A stretch of DNA of 64,000 nucleotides from Rhodospirillaceae bacterium UBA4468 (GTDB taxonomy: Bacteria; Pseudomonadota; Alphaproteobacteria; Rhodospirillales; Casp-alpha2): positions 1-64,000 of the forward strand of contig DGOK01000012.1 in assembly GCA_002389385.1 (NCBI GenBank). Direction: 5' to 3'. The notes under the pieces were generated by a model. It did no database searches and was not told where the DNA came from. It saw nothing but the letters and a program-made list of their open reading frames with translations. The position numbers and the translations under genes were made by a program. Below, piece by piece: positions 1 to 8,699 of the stretch (position 1 is the first letter of the stretch; every line of letters starts with the position of its first letter).

Positions 1-217
1 TTTCCCGGTTCTCCAAATCAAAAGCAACGCGGGTTTGTGGGTTGGGGTCGGATGGTTGGGCAAGTTTATGTGCCGCCTGAAGCGCTGCAGAACGCAGTCG
101 TTTGAGCCCAAAGTCCAGCATAGTAACAGGCTCAATTTTTAAACGATCAAAAACATCTTCTGCAGCTATGGATTTTGGTGTCGCGACAAAAAAATAAACC
201 AACAAATAAGAATACAC
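1..217 (-). CDS. Partial exported protein of unknown function (5' end only)
   Basis: This open frame runs off the left edge; about 72 residues are visible. I place the start at the GTG at 217-215, preceded by a GAAGGA-like ribosome site about 13 bases upstream. The product begins MYSYLLVYFFVATPKSIA, a short hydrophobic signal-peptide-like stretch with a plausible cleavage site before AED. The mature part is mixed and charged (RLKIEP, GLKRLRSAAL) and resembles no family I recognise. An overlapping ATG at 221 is in another frame and stops quickly. The gene diverges from the broken AraC remnant to its right, so its promoter probably lies inside that remnant. The export call is inferred only from the N-terminus. 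Confidence 0.5.
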   Translation of the reverse strand, partial: MYSYLLVYFFVATPKSIAAEDVFDRLKIEPVTMLDFGLKRLRSAALQAAHKLAQPSDPNPQTRVAFDLENRE

Positions 218-776
218 GCATGATTGTAGTCCTTCAGGTGAATGCCTACTGCCCATACCTTCAACGTTGGCGATGCCCATCATTGATAATGAAACCGTTC
301 AATTGTTGCAGGTCTTTCTAGCTGAGGCCGTTGGCGCACGATATGGCTCAGATTCAGCCCTGAATCGAATGGCCGAGGTTCTCGTGATCCGTATTCTGCG
401 GGCTCAAATTGAAAAAGGGACTGTAGAGCCTGAGCTTGTTACAGGTCTGGCAGATCACAAAATCAGTTGGGCAATCGTTGCAATGCATGATATGCCCGGT
501 AAGACTTGGAATAATGAGGAACTTGCGCATACAGCGGGGATGTCACTCAGCCAGTTTTGTGATGTTTTTCGGAATGTTGTTGGCCAAACCCCGCAAGCAT
601 ATTTACGCGGTTGGAGAATGACACTGGCTCGCCAGGATTTGGATAAAGGCGCGCGGGTCGGTGCTGTGGCACATCGTTATGGGTATGCGAGCCCAGAAGC
701 CTTGGCGCGGGCTTTTCAACGGTAGTACGGCATGAGCCCCTCTGATATAAAACGCGATGTGGGTGCAAACGCCTAA
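210..776 (+). pseudogene. Remnant of an AraC-family (cupin_6 type) transcriptional regulator
   Basis: The visible protein matches the C-terminal half of AraC regulators with an N-terminal cupin: a linker helix (LNRMAEVLVIRILRAQIE), then the two helix-turn-helix units (first around MSLSQFCDVFRNVVGQTPQA, second around YGYASPEALARAFQR). Two things are wrong. The N-terminal cupin domain is absent, because the frame is closed by TAA at 207-209 and a divergent gene starts at 217. The frame is also cut by TAG at 723-725 inside the highly conserved end of the second HTH. Reading through gives YGMSPSDIKRDVG and a natural stop at 774-776. Family members usually have E or a similar residue at the TAG position, so one base change (GAG to TAG) explains it. 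A shortened functional protein starting near 267 or 273 cannot be excluded but is unlikely. Confidence 0.75.
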
Positions 777-1636
777 AATGGCTTCGTTTTTTTGTGCTCG
801 GATATGATGTTGATGGTGATCGCGATAAAAATGACAGCTGCGCCAGCGAGCACCCAAGGGTCGAGCGCTTCGCCATATAAGAATAACCCCAGCAATGCGA
901 CCATCGGCAGGCGCATAAAATCCATGGGGACCACAACGATGGCGTCAGCTTGAGACAGCGCGCGTGCCATACAATAGTGCGCACTTATTGCCGTTGTCGC
1001 GACGATTAAGAGCCATGGCAGCACCGTCATAGATGGCGTGGTCCAGTCTAATGCCGTTGGAATTGCCCCCATCGGTAACTGGATAACGGTCATGTAAAAA
1101 ATGACAGTGAGGGGTGAATCTGTCCGTGTGAGTTTCTTCGTAAGCATATGCGATAACGCATAGCCGAGCGCGGCAATCAAGGCACTGATTGCGCCGATTT
1201 CGAAAGGCACCATGCCCGGGCGCAGAATAATCAAAATTCCTATAAACCCTATAACGATGACCAAAATACGAGATGCGCTGAGACGTTCTGATAACAGAAA
1301 TGGTGCCAGCATGGCGGTCCAGATTGGTATGGTAAACTCTATCGCAAAAACTTGCGCTAGCGGGATGAGTGAGATCGCATAGAACCATCCGAACTGCCCA
1401 ACGTAATGCGCAATATTGCGGATAAAATGTAATGAGAACTTTGTTGTTCTTACCTGCGCCCATCCTGACCAACTCAAGATCGCCAAGATAAGAACCAACC
1501 CAATGACACTTCGAAAGAAAAGTATCTGAAAGGTGTTCAGTTCAGTAGATAGTTCGCGCCCGGCAATGGCCATCAGCAGGAATGACACCAGCGCGCCACT
1601 CATCCATGTACCTGCGAGAACAATCCCACTCATCAA
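773..1636 (-). CDS. EamA/DMT-family membrane transporter
   Basis: A 287-residue protein made almost entirely of about ten hydrophobic helices, the size and layout of drug/metabolite transporter (DMT) proteins with two repeated EamA domains (about residues 5-135 and 145-280). Family hallmarks include an early charged loop (RELSTELNTFQILFFRS) and GEALDPWVLAGAAVIFIA near the end. Members export metabolites, amino acids or drugs across the inner membrane; the substrate cannot be read from sequence. Its stop overlaps the end of the AraC remnant by four bases on the opposite strand. It lies downstream of the TRAP operon on the same strand, with a 32-base gap, so it could be read through from it. 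Confidence 0.85.
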   Translation of the reverse strand: MMSGIVLAGTWMSGALVSFLLMAIAGRELSTELNTFQILFFRSVIGLVLILAILSWSGWAQVRTTKFSLHFIRNIAHYVGQFGWFYAISLIPLAQVFAIEFTIPIWTAMLAPFLLSERLSASRILVIVIGFIGILIILRPGMVPFEIGAISALIAALGYALSHMLTKKLTRTDSPLTVIFYMTVIQLPMGAIPTALDWTTPSMTVLPWLLIVATTAISAHYCMARALSQADAIVVVPMDFMRLPMVALLGLFLYGEALDPWVLAGAAVIFIAITINIISEHKKTKPF

Positions 1637-1668
1637 ATTGACCTTTTACAGCCTTTGCTTCGCCTCAG

Positions 1669-4332
1669 TTAGAAGCTCAGTGAGATATCTCGATGAACAG
1701 CCAGGCATGAAGTAAGATAGCTCGACTGTGAATCTGTGAGACGCTTTTGCAGGCGTACACCAATCGTATCTCGGATTGCCATATCGTACTTTACGATGGC
1801 TGGGAGAACGTCGGTCTTAGCTTGCTCGCGCCATGAAATCTCCTCTTTGAAGATAACGAGTGCCTTGTTGATAAATTGCATCGCGGCTTCGGGGGAAGGG
1901 TCGTCGCCACGGAGTTTGCGGCGCGCCTTGTTGATCTGAGATTTGATCTTACTCGCACCTTCAACGTTTCCAACCATATCGCCAACAGTATCAATTTTTT
2001 CCATTGCTGTATCAGGATCATCAGTCGTGATGACACCTTTTAGATCGCTGATTTTTGTTTCCAGAGCAGCAAGTTTATCGGCATCACGGATGATGGCTTG
2101 GATTTGTGTTAATGCTTCGTAAGCCGTATCAACGTTACGACGATAATCCCGTCGTGTTTTATTGGTCGCCTTTTCAAGCACAATGAACGTTTTACGTGCC
2201 TCTTCCCAACCCTTAGGGGTTTGTATTTCGAGCTCTTCTTTTTCACGAATCTGGTTCACAATTTCAGCATTGAGCTCTTCAGCATCCGCAGGGTCAGGGT
2301 TTTTGGCGTAACGCAGATCATCAACGTCTTTCTGCAGGCGGCTGATGTCACGAATATGTGTCTCTAGCTCGATCCGAATGGCGCGGGCTTCTGTATGCAA
2401 AGGCTTATATGTTGGGATAAATGCCTCGCGTGCACTATCGGCGTCTCGAACCTTGGCGACGAGCCCGAATGTCCCTTCAGCGGCATCTAGTGAGGACTTA
2501 AGCGAAGACTGTAAATCGCTTGGTAACGAGCTGGTATCCATCTTTCTGGCATCCGCAATTGCCGACATCAATTCGCCCTGTTTCGCGTCATATACAGGGA
2601 AGAGATACTCTTCCAGGCATTGCTGTAGTCGAGGGTTTTGCGGCGGTGGTGCGTTGTCTGATGTCAGGTATACGCGGGTTGGTAAGTAGTTCACCAATGG
2701 CGGATAAAAGCCGACGATAGTAAGCCCTAAAAGCTGCAGCATGATAAAAGGTATCACGCCTTTGTACATCGATATTGTGCGCACAATTTTTGGCGCGACA
2801 CCCCGCAGATAGAACAACGCAAACCCGAACGGTGGCGTCAGGAATGACGTTTGCATGTTCACGCCAATCATCACACCAAGCCAAACTGCGGTGATGTTTG
2901 CGGATGGGTCTGCAAGCAAGATCGGCGCGATAATAGGCACAACCACAACGGCGATCTCGATGAAGTCGAGGAAGAAGCCGAGGACAAAAATCACAGCCAT
3001 GACGACGATAAACTTCGTCGCAAATCCACCCGGTAGACCTGACAAGAAGTCCCGGACGATCTCTTCACCCCCAAATGCACGGAAGGCTGCCGTAAGCATG
3101 GCTGCGCCCAAGAGGATGATGAAGACCAGAGACGTTGTCTTTGCGGTTTCGATCATGACGCCTGTGAGCGTGCTGTCGATCCGGTTGACGCGAATGGCAC
3201 TCCAGACGATTGCGCCTAAAAGGCCGGCCGATCCAATGGCGGCAATGACAATGGCCATGACGTCTTCACTGGTCTGGATGTTTTTGACATTGATGTCGTA
3301 CGACTGAACGGCAAAGACAAGAATTGAGAAGGAGACGAAAGCAAAAATGGCGGGATAAAACTGCCCTTTGGTCTCTTGGGTCAATCTGTAACCAGCCATA
3401 ATGAGCGCACCCGCAGCGCCAATGGCGCCAGCCTGGTTCACTGTTGCAACACCCATTATGATTGAGCCGAGCACGGCGAAGATCAACGCCAAAGGCGGGA
3501 CCAGCACGAGGGTAACCTTGATCCAGAAATCACGATTATAATCGCCGAGGTACGGTGCAGCCGGTGCCATTTTGGGACGAAGGAAGGCTATGATGAAGAT
3601 ATAAAGAATGTATAAGCCAACAAGCACCATGCCCGGCAGGAATGCACCCAAGAACATGTCACCAGCACTGGTTGAGACAATACCGAAATCGGATGGTAAC
3701 GAGAACTCGCCCGTCCCGGCCTTATAGTCTGCTGTACGGATGGCAAGCGCCTGGTCGGTGGCGTTCGATAACTGATCCGCCAAAATAATCAGAACAATGG
3801 ATGGTGGGATGATCTGTCCCAATGTACCTGAAGCACTGATGGTACCGGTCGCCAAAGCATGAGAGTAATTAGCGCGCAGCATGACGGGAAGTGAGATCAG
3901 GCCCATTGCAACAACTGTGGCACCAACGATACCTGTTGTTGCGGCAAGGAGTGCGCCCACAATCACCACTGAAATGCCGATGCCGCCCGGGATTGGGCCA
4001 AACAATTGACCCATCGTGACGAGCAAGTCCTCAGCGATTTTCGAGCGCTCAAGCATGATACCCATGAAGATGAACAGCGGAATAGCAATCAGAGTGTCTC
4101 GTTCGGGTTCCCAGTAAATACCGCGTAGGTTCGTGACACCAGCCGAAAGCCACTGTCCGGGGTCTCCATGAGCAAAATACGCTGCAACATTCCCCTCAAA
4201 TAGATAGCCGCAGAGTGCGGCCAAAGAGATCGTTAAGATTGCTGAACCTGGCAGTGCAAATGCGACAGGGAAGCCTGAGCCAAGTGCTGAGACCATAATG
4301 AAGATCAGGATAAATAGGAATACGAGTTCCAT
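1669..4332 (-). CDS. dctM: TRAP transporter large permease DctM with long C-terminal soluble extension
   Basis: The membrane subunit that drives sodium-coupled uptake in a tripartite ATP-independent periplasmic transporter. Typical DctM signatures are present: IPLFIFMGIMLERS (about 85-98), GALLAATTGIVGATVVAMG, SASGTLGQIIPPSIVLIILAD, and near the end of the membrane part MIGVNMQTSFLTPPFGFALFYLRG. Usual DctM proteins are about 430 residues. This one is 887: the membrane region is enlarged to about 550 residues, with extra segments around residues 240-390, and is followed by about 336 soluble residues that are charged, helical and coiled-coil-like (for example ELETHIRDISRLQKDVDDL). The tail has no domain I recognise. 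The gene is last in dctP-dctQ-dctM, 22 bases after dctQ. The membrane assignment is firm; the tail function is unknown. Confidence 0.93.
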   Translation of the reverse strand: MELVFLFILIFIMVSALGSGFPVAFALPGSAILTISLAALCGYLFEGNVAAYFAHGDPGQWLSAGVTNLRGIYWEPERDTLIAIPLFIFMGIMLERSKIAEDLLVTMGQLFGPIPGGIGISVVIVGALLAATTGIVGATVVAMGLISLPVMLRANYSHALATGTISASGTLGQIIPPSIVLIILADQLSNATDQALAIRTADYKAGTGEFSLPSDFGIVSTSAGDMFLGAFLPGMVLVGLYILYIFIIAFLRPKMAPAAPYLGDYNRDFWIKVTLVLVPPLALIFAVLGSIIMGVATVNQAGAIGAAGALIMAGYRLTQETKGQFYPAIFAFVSFSILVFAVQSYDINVKNIQTSEDVMAIVIAAIGSAGLLGAIVWSAIRVNRIDSTLTGVMIETAKTTSLVFIILLGAAMLTAAFRAFGGEEIVRDFLSGLPGGFATKFIVVMAVIFVLGFFLDFIEIAVVVVPIIAPILLADPSANITAVWLGVMIGVNMQTSFLTPPFGFALFYLRGVAPKIVRTISMYKGVIPFIMLQLLGLTIVGFYPPLVNYLPTRVYLTSDNAPPPQNPRLQQCLEEYLFPVYDAKQGELMSAIADARKMDTSSLPSDLQSSLKSSLDAAEGTFGLVAKVRDADSAREAFIPTYKPLHTEARAIRIELETHIRDISRLQKDVDDLRYAKNPDPADAEELNAEIVNQIREKEELEIQTPKGWEEARKTFIVLEKATNKTRRDYRRNVDTAYEALTQIQAIIRDADKLAALETKISDLKGVITTDDPDTAMEKIDTVGDMVGNVEGASKIKSQINKARRKLRGDDPSPEAAMQFINKALVIFKEEISWREQAKTDVLPAIVKYDMAIRDTIGVRLQKRLTDSQSSYLTSCLAVHRDISLSF

Positions 4333-4354
4333 GCTTTGAATACCGCCTTATTTT

Positions 4355-5416
4355 CTAGAACGTCGCGTGCTCTTCAAGGTCTTGTTCGTGACCCGGCTCA
4401 CTGAGCAGCGTTGCGATATTGCTGAGCAGGTAACTCATAAACTGCACCAGCATGGATATAGCAAAGATCAATAAAAATCCTGCGAGTAGGTACTTGATAT
4501 AGAGGCCAAAACCGCTTTGCGTGACTTCAAACGACAACAAAGGGCCGTTAATTGCATTTGCCTTACCCCATAAGCCAAGCGTGATGATGGTCCAGCAAAG
4601 AGGTAGCCCTAAAAACGCGCAGCCAATAGCATTGGATAATGCCCGTCCGTGTCGGCTAAAACCGGCGTAAAGGATGTCGACGCGGACATGACCTTCTTTG
4701 ATAAGTGTGTAAGGGCTCGCAAAGAGGAATAGCGCGCCGTACCAGAACCGAACTAGGTCCGACATGAAAGCCTGCTCATAAGAAAACACAAAGCGTGCAA
4801 TCACGATCAATAGTTCAGCAGCCACAATCAGTACCGCTAGCCAATGAAATCCAAGATTATGATTAAACCGGGCAATGACTAATGCAACGATGATCAGTGG
4901 GTAATGCACGTATTGGCCGCGGAATGTCGGACGGCCTAATTGTTCTGCAAGCTCTTGTCCAACAATGACGACAATAAATCCTTCAACGCGAAGGAATGAA
5001 ATAAAGCCATCGACGAGGCCAATCAGCAAAACTGCCCAAAAGGCTGCGCGAATAATATATCCAGCCCATGCACCAAGCATCTCAGAGTCCGCATGTAAGG
5101 TGCGCATTGGGGTTCGCGTAACGATAAGCGCGATCGCAACCAATGAGCCTGTATAGCTGAGAAATTGTACCCATGCTAAAGGCGGAATGCCGCCATCTGC
5201 AGGGTTTTGTCCAAATAGGCCAGCAGCACCAAAGATACTCAGTGTGCCTGGCCAGTCGAACCAGAAATTCAAAACATTATTTACGACGAAGATCAGCGCC
5301 CAGACAGTCATTGTCAGCGCAAAAATACGTATCAATCCAACGACCAATCCATGCGTATGGCCAGATACATGTGCGTTGCCCGCATCTGAAGCGGTTTCTT
5401 CTGCACCGTGTGTCAT
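4355..5416 (-). CDS. dctQ: TRAP transporter small permease DctQ (enlarged)
   Basis: A 353-residue integral membrane protein between the binding-protein and large-permease genes. The C-terminal part has the DctQ pattern: a loop with VRFWYGALFLFASPYTLIKEGHVRVDILY, matching the family motif in which the transporter's R-D-I/L-Y stretch follows a membrane helix, then three more helices. Typical DctQ proteins are 160-220 residues; here an N-terminal block with about four extra hydrophobic segments (from residue 25 to about 190) is added. Like the enlarged DctM next door, this points to the mannitol/chloroaromatic-compound type of TRAP system, which has bigger membrane subunits. DctQ pairs with DctM in the inner membrane. 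Confidence 0.85.
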   Translation of the reverse strand: MTHGAEETASDAGNAHVSGHTHGLVVGLIRIFALTMTVWALIFVVNNVLNFWFDWPGTLSIFGAAGLFGQNPADGGIPPLAWVQFLSYTGSLVAIALIVTRTPMRTLHADSEMLGAWAGYIIRAAFWAVLLIGLVDGFISFLRVEGFIVVIVGQELAEQLGRPTFRGQYVHYPLIIVALVIARFNHNLGFHWLAVLIVAAELLIVIARFVFSYEQAFMSDLVRFWYGALFLFASPYTLIKEGHVRVDILYAGFSRHGRALSNAIGCAFLGLPLCWTIITLGLWGKANAINGPLLSFEVTQSGFGLYIKYLLAGFLLIFAISMLVQFMSYLLSNIATLLSEPGHEQDLEEHATF

Positions 5417-5472
5417 TCGTCCCCCAAGCCCTCATTGTTTTTATTGTAGGGCTTTTGTCATCTTGCCGAGAG

Positions 5473-5502
5473 TGGTGCGCGAGACATGAGCCTCGCGCAC
5501 CA
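5473..5502 (-). promoter_or_regulatory. Strong intra-operon hairpin between dctP and dctQ
   Basis: A perfect 11-bp inverted repeat, TGGTGCGCGAG and CTCGCGCACCA, separated by 8 bases, lies in the 108-base gap between the stop of dctP and the start of dctQ. On the coding (minus) strand the stem is not followed by a T-run, so it is not a classic terminator for this operon. Such hairpins after a binding-protein gene typically protect the upstream mRNA from 3' exonucleases, giving more DctP than DctQM. The stem is seen directly; the role is inferred. Confidence 0.7.
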
Positions 5503-5524
5503 TTTTTCGTATAACGCTTCGTAA

Positions 5525-6622
5525 TTAAGCGCCGAGCACTCGGTTACGCTGCGCCAAGTAAGCTTGGTCAGAAATCTTAGTCCAACCGGACAGATCTTTC
5601 CGCGCCGCAACGAAGCTACTATCGATCCGCTTTGCGAGATCAGAATGAGCACGTACGCCCTCAAAGACTTCTTCTGAAGCTTCGTAGAAGCTGTCATAGA
5701 CGTCATCAGAAAACTGACGAAGCTGTACGCCTTGCTCTTTAATGAGCTTGGTTAGTGCAGCACCTGACTTCATGTTGTACTCAGCCATCATCACGTCGTT
5801 CTCAGCGCTAGCAGCAGATTCAATGATCACTTGATCATTCTTTGACAAACCGTCCCAGAACTTCTTGTTCATGCCGAGAGCAAGCATTGAGCCTGGCTCG
5901 TGGAACCCTGGATAGTAGTAGTACTTGGCAGCTTCATAGAACTTCATGAAGCTATCGTTCCATGGTCCAACCCACTCGGTCGCATCAATCGCGCCAGAGA
6001 CAAGGTTTTCATAAATTTGACCTCCAGGAAGTGAAACAGGTGAACCACCAAGCTTGGCAATCACGTCGCCGCCAAGACCAGGCATCCGCATTTTCAGACC
6101 CTTGAAGTCATCAGCTGATTTGATTTCCTTGCGGAACCAACCACCCATCTGACAACCGGTGTTACCAGCCATGACGCACTTGAGGCCAAACCCTGCTGCG
6201 AGTTCGTCCCAAAGTTCCTGACCACCGCCAAAGCGGATCCAGGCGTTCATCTCGGTGTATGTGAAGCCGAAAGGTACAGCTGTAAAGTAACCCCAACCTG
6301 GGTGCTTACCTTTCCAATAGTAGTCGGCAGCGTGATATGCTTGTGCGTTGCCAGAAGCAACTTCGTCAAACGAATCAAATGCGCCAACACGTTCGCCAGC
6401 GGCGAAGTACTCAACACTAATCCGGCCATCGGTGGCATCAGCAATTCGCTGTGCTACGCGTTGTGCACCTGTGCCGAGACCTGGAAAGTCACGTGGCCAA
6501 GTTGAAACAACGACCATCTTTTTTAGGCCCTGCGAAATTGCTGGCGTCGAAAAAGCCGTCGAAGCGGCGACGACACCTGCGCCAGCTACAGCTGACTTCT
6601 TAATAAAATCTCGTCTTTTCAT
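5525..6622 (-). CDS. dctP: TRAP transporter substrate-binding protein DctP (TakP-like), Tat-exported
   Basis: A 365-residue periplasmic solute receptor. The N-terminus MKRRDFIKKSAVAGAGVVAAS carries a twin-arginine motif (RRDF) followed by a hydrophobic stretch and a cleavage site near TPAISQG, so it is probably exported folded by Tat. The body has DctP features, including the conserved region LKMRMPGLGGDVIAKLGGSPVSLPGGQIYENLVSGAIDA around residue 195 (here LKMRMPG, GGQIYE and IDATEWVGPW). The W/GP pattern IDATEWVGPWND resembles the TakP branch that binds 2-oxoacids such as pyruvate, so an organic acid ligand is likely but not proven. First gene of dctPQM; a 222-base gap upstream should hold the promoter. 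Confidence 0.92.
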   Translation of the reverse strand: MKRRDFIKKSAVAGAGVVAASTAFSTPAISQGLKKMVVVSTWPRDFPGLGTGAQRVAQRIADATDGRISVEYFAAGERVGAFDSFDEVASGNAQAYHAADYYWKGKHPGWGYFTAVPFGFTYTEMNAWIRFGGGQELWDELAAGFGLKCVMAGNTGCQMGGWFRKEIKSADDFKGLKMRMPGLGGDVIAKLGGSPVSLPGGQIYENLVSGAIDATEWVGPWNDSFMKFYEAAKYYYYPGFHEPGSMLALGMNKKFWDGLSKNDQVIIESAASAENDVMMAEYNMKSGAALTKLIKEQGVQLRQFSDDVYDSFYEASEEVFEGVRAHSDLAKRIDSSFVAARKDLSGWTKISDQAYLAQRNRVLGA

Positions 6623-6821
6623 TTGGATTCTCCCTGTACGCGTTATTGAATAAACTACGGCGGAAAATGTAAAAACATCACAATTGCCACTGCAATTATT
6701 TTCGATCCCTTAGGATGCGGGCATTCTCCGGCAGATCAAGGAAAAACTGACGTTTTAGGCATGAGTTTCGTGCATGAAACGCACAAATAAAGAGCATATA
6801 ATGAATGCGGAATGTGTCTGT

Positions 6822-6838
6822 ATTGTTTGAAAAACAAT
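6822..6838. repeat. Perfect AT-rich inverted repeat upstream of dctP, just after the deacylase gene
   Basis: ATTGTTT and AAACAAT form a perfect 7-bp inverted repeat around a 3-base centre (GAA). It lies six bases beyond the stop of the deacylase gene and about 200 bases upstream of dctP, both on the minus strand. It could be an operator for the TRAP operon or a weak hairpin closing the upstream gene. No T-run follows it, so a terminator is less likely. Confidence 0.35.
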
Positions 6839-6844
6839 GAAAAC

Positions 6845-7390
6845 CTATTTTGAGAAGGTTTTTGAGCGTGATATCGGCGGCCGATACGCGCTGATTCCTT
6901 CCATAGGCGTGGAGATATTATAGGAAATTAATGCGCCTGTAGCCTTTGATAAGGCACTGAAACTAGACGGAAATATGCAATTTGGATGGCCAGCCGCTGC
7001 GTAAATTTTATCAAACCTCTTGAGCGAGGCATCCATGACCATGGGGAGGGGATGATTAAGCCCTATGGGGGCAACACCGCCGATTGAAAAGCCGGTGATA
7101 GCTTTCACTTCAGATGCCTGTGGGCGACGGACTTTGCCTTTCATATTGAATGCTTTGGGTAAGTTATCTTCAATACACTGATGATCACCCGCAACGAGGG
7201 CCATCACAAACCGGGTATCAATACAGAACACCAGCGATTTGACGATCGCCCCCAACTCACATTCAAGGGCATCTGCGGCAGCCTGGGCACTGCGTGCAGA
7301 TGTCTCAAGATTCAATGCATTGTCACCAATCCCAGATGTAACGAGAGCGTTGCGTACACGTTTAACAGCAGGGCGCTCTAGCTCACTCAT
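6845..7390 (-). CDS. YbaK/EbsC-family aminoacyl-tRNA deacylase
   Basis: A 181-residue protein of the YbaK/ProX family, which hydrolyses mischarged tRNAs such as Cys-tRNA(Pro) or Ala-tRNA(Pro) in the cytoplasm. Family features include the early SARSAQAAADALECELGAIVKSLVF, the GDHQCIEDNLPKAF region, and GFSIGGVAPIGLNHPLPMVMD, the conserved G-x-x-x-P-x-G substrate loop. The C-terminal 25 or so residues after KATGALI are longer than in most homologues and carry no known motif. It lies 21 bases downstream of the GST gene on the same strand, so the two are probably cotranscribed. Exact tRNA specificity cannot be read from sequence. Confidence 0.88.
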   Translation of the reverse strand: MSELERPAVKRVRNALVTSGIGDNALNLETSARSAQAAADALECELGAIVKSLVFCIDTRFVMALVAGDHQCIEDNLPKAFNMKGKVRRPQASEVKAITGFSIGGVAPIGLNHPLPMVMDASLKRFDKIYAAAGHPNCIFPSSFSALSKATGALISYNISTPMEGISAYRPPISRSKTFSK

Positions 7391-7411
7391 GACAATACTC
7401 CATCTGTGTTT

Positions 7412-8041
7412 TTAGTTTGCGAACGGAACAGCCATGCCGCGTTCAACGCCTGGACGAGCAGTCAGTTGTTCAAACCAACGCTTCACATTTGGGAAATCGT
7501 TTAAGTCCACTTGATGGCGCTCAAACCGTGAAATCCATGGATAGCAGGCAATATCGGCAATCGAGTATGCATCGCCAGCCATATATTCGTTTTTGCCCAA
7601 CTGGGTGTTCATGACGCCATACAGTCGCTTGGCTTCTTCGTGATAGCGTTTCTGCCCATAAGGCACGACTTCCTTTGGATTGAACATGAAGTGATGGGCT
7701 TGTCCAACCATTGGACCCAAGCCACCCATTTGCCACATCAACCATTCCATGACCTTGGCGCGCGCACGAGGTTCCGTTGGTAGCAACTCAGAACCGGTTT
7801 TTTCAGCCAGATACACCAAAATAGCGCCAGATTCGAAAACACTTAAAGATTCACCACCTGGGCCGTCTTCATCAACGATTGCGGGAATACGATTGTTCGG
7901 TGAAATTGCGAGAAATTCTGGTTTAAATTGCTCACCTTTTCCGATGTGGATTTCATGCGCTTGATACTCAAGTCCGAGTTCTTCCAACATGATTGATGCT
8001 TTTCGGCCGTTGGGGGTTCCCCATGTGTATAATTGAATCAT
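7412..8041 (-). CDS. Glutathione S-transferase family protein (YfcG/YghU-like)
   Basis: A 209-residue cytoplasmic protein with an N-terminal thioredoxin-like GST domain starting MIQLYTWGTPNGRKASIMLEELGLEY and a helical C-terminal domain. The TPNGRK stretch is typical of the Nu-class YfcG/YghU group, where Thr and Asn near the glutathione thiol replace the usual Tyr or Ser; the conserved cis-Pro and ESGAILVYLAEKTG glutathione-binding segment are present (about 55-85). These enzymes have disulfide reductase activity with glutathione. It lies upstream of the deacylase gene. Substrate unknown. Confidence 0.9.
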   Translation of the reverse strand: MIQLYTWGTPNGRKASIMLEELGLEYQAHEIHIGKGEQFKPEFLAISPNNRIPAIVDEDGPGGESLSVFESGAILVYLAEKTGSELLPTEPRARAKVMEWLMWQMGGLGPMVGQAHHFMFNPKEVVPYGQKRYHEEAKRLYGVMNTQLGKNEYMAGDAYSIADIACYPWISRFERHQVDLNDFPNVKRWFEQLTARPGVERGMAVPFAN

Positions 8042-8187
8042 TTTTTTATCTCATCCATGACTTGCTAATGTTGCCAAAAGCATAGGTAATTCGCTGAGCG
8101 GTGCAAGCGTCTCAAATCTTAACCAGCTACATTGCCTACGAATAAATATCTGGTGTTTTGCATAAGAAAGACTTGGAACGGTCGTTA

Positions 8188-8685
8188 ATGACAGATTATG
8201 CCCTCGATGAACTGAATTTGCTTATCGTTGATGACAGCAAGCACATGCGCACGTTAGTGCGAACAATCGTCAATTCACTCGGCATTCTTGAAGTTTATGA
8301 GGCTGAAAATGGTGAACAAGCCTATAAAGTTCTCGAGGACTTTCCCGTAGATATTATCATCGTAGATTGGAATATGTCGCCCATGGACGGCATTGAATTT
8401 ACCAGACAAGTCCGCACGAGCGATGATAGTCCGAATGCCTATGTTCCGATCATCATGTTGACGGGACACACGCAAATGAAGCGGGTCGAAATCGCACGAG
8501 ATGCAGGCGTAAATGAATTTTTAGCAAAGCCGGTATCGGCAAAAAAGATATACCAGCGGATCCATGAAATCTTGGAAAAGCCGCGCCAATATATCCGGAC
8601 GCCAAATTATTTTGGGCCCAATCGCCGGCGGAAGAATGATCCTGAATATAGAGGTGAAGAACGGCGGAAGCAGTCAGGTCGATAA
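8188..8685 (+). CDS. Single-domain response regulator with basic C-terminal tail
   Basis: A receiver protein of 165 residues. I place the start at ATG 8188 (MTDYALDELNLLIVDDSKHMR), behind a GGAACGG-like ribosome site, rather than at the TTG thirty bases earlier. The acidic pair (DD at 15-16), phosphoacceptor Asp60 (IIIVDWNMSPMDG), Thr and Lys (FLAKPVSAKK) of the receiver fold are present. After the domain comes an arginine-rich tail (NYFGPNRRRKNDPEYRGEERRK), seen in a group of alphaproteobacterial CheY-like proteins. No output domain, so it probably acts by protein contact. No kinase gene is adjacent. It converges on wecC. Confidence 0.9.
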   Translation: MTDYALDELNLLIVDDSKHMRTLVRTIVNSLGILEVYEAENGEQAYKVLEDFPVDIIIVDWNMSPMDGIEFTRQVRTSDDSPNAYVPIIMLTGHTQMKRVEIARDAGVNEFLAKPVSAKKIYQRIHEILEKPRQYIRTPNYFGPNRRRKNDPEYRGEERRKQSGR

Positions 8686-8699
8686 GCCGTTAGGCTAGG

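Noticed and set aside
2855..3307. Open frame of 150 codons opposite dctM
   Set aside because: Low-complexity Thr/Met/Lys-rich product, an antisense shadow of a membrane protein gene.
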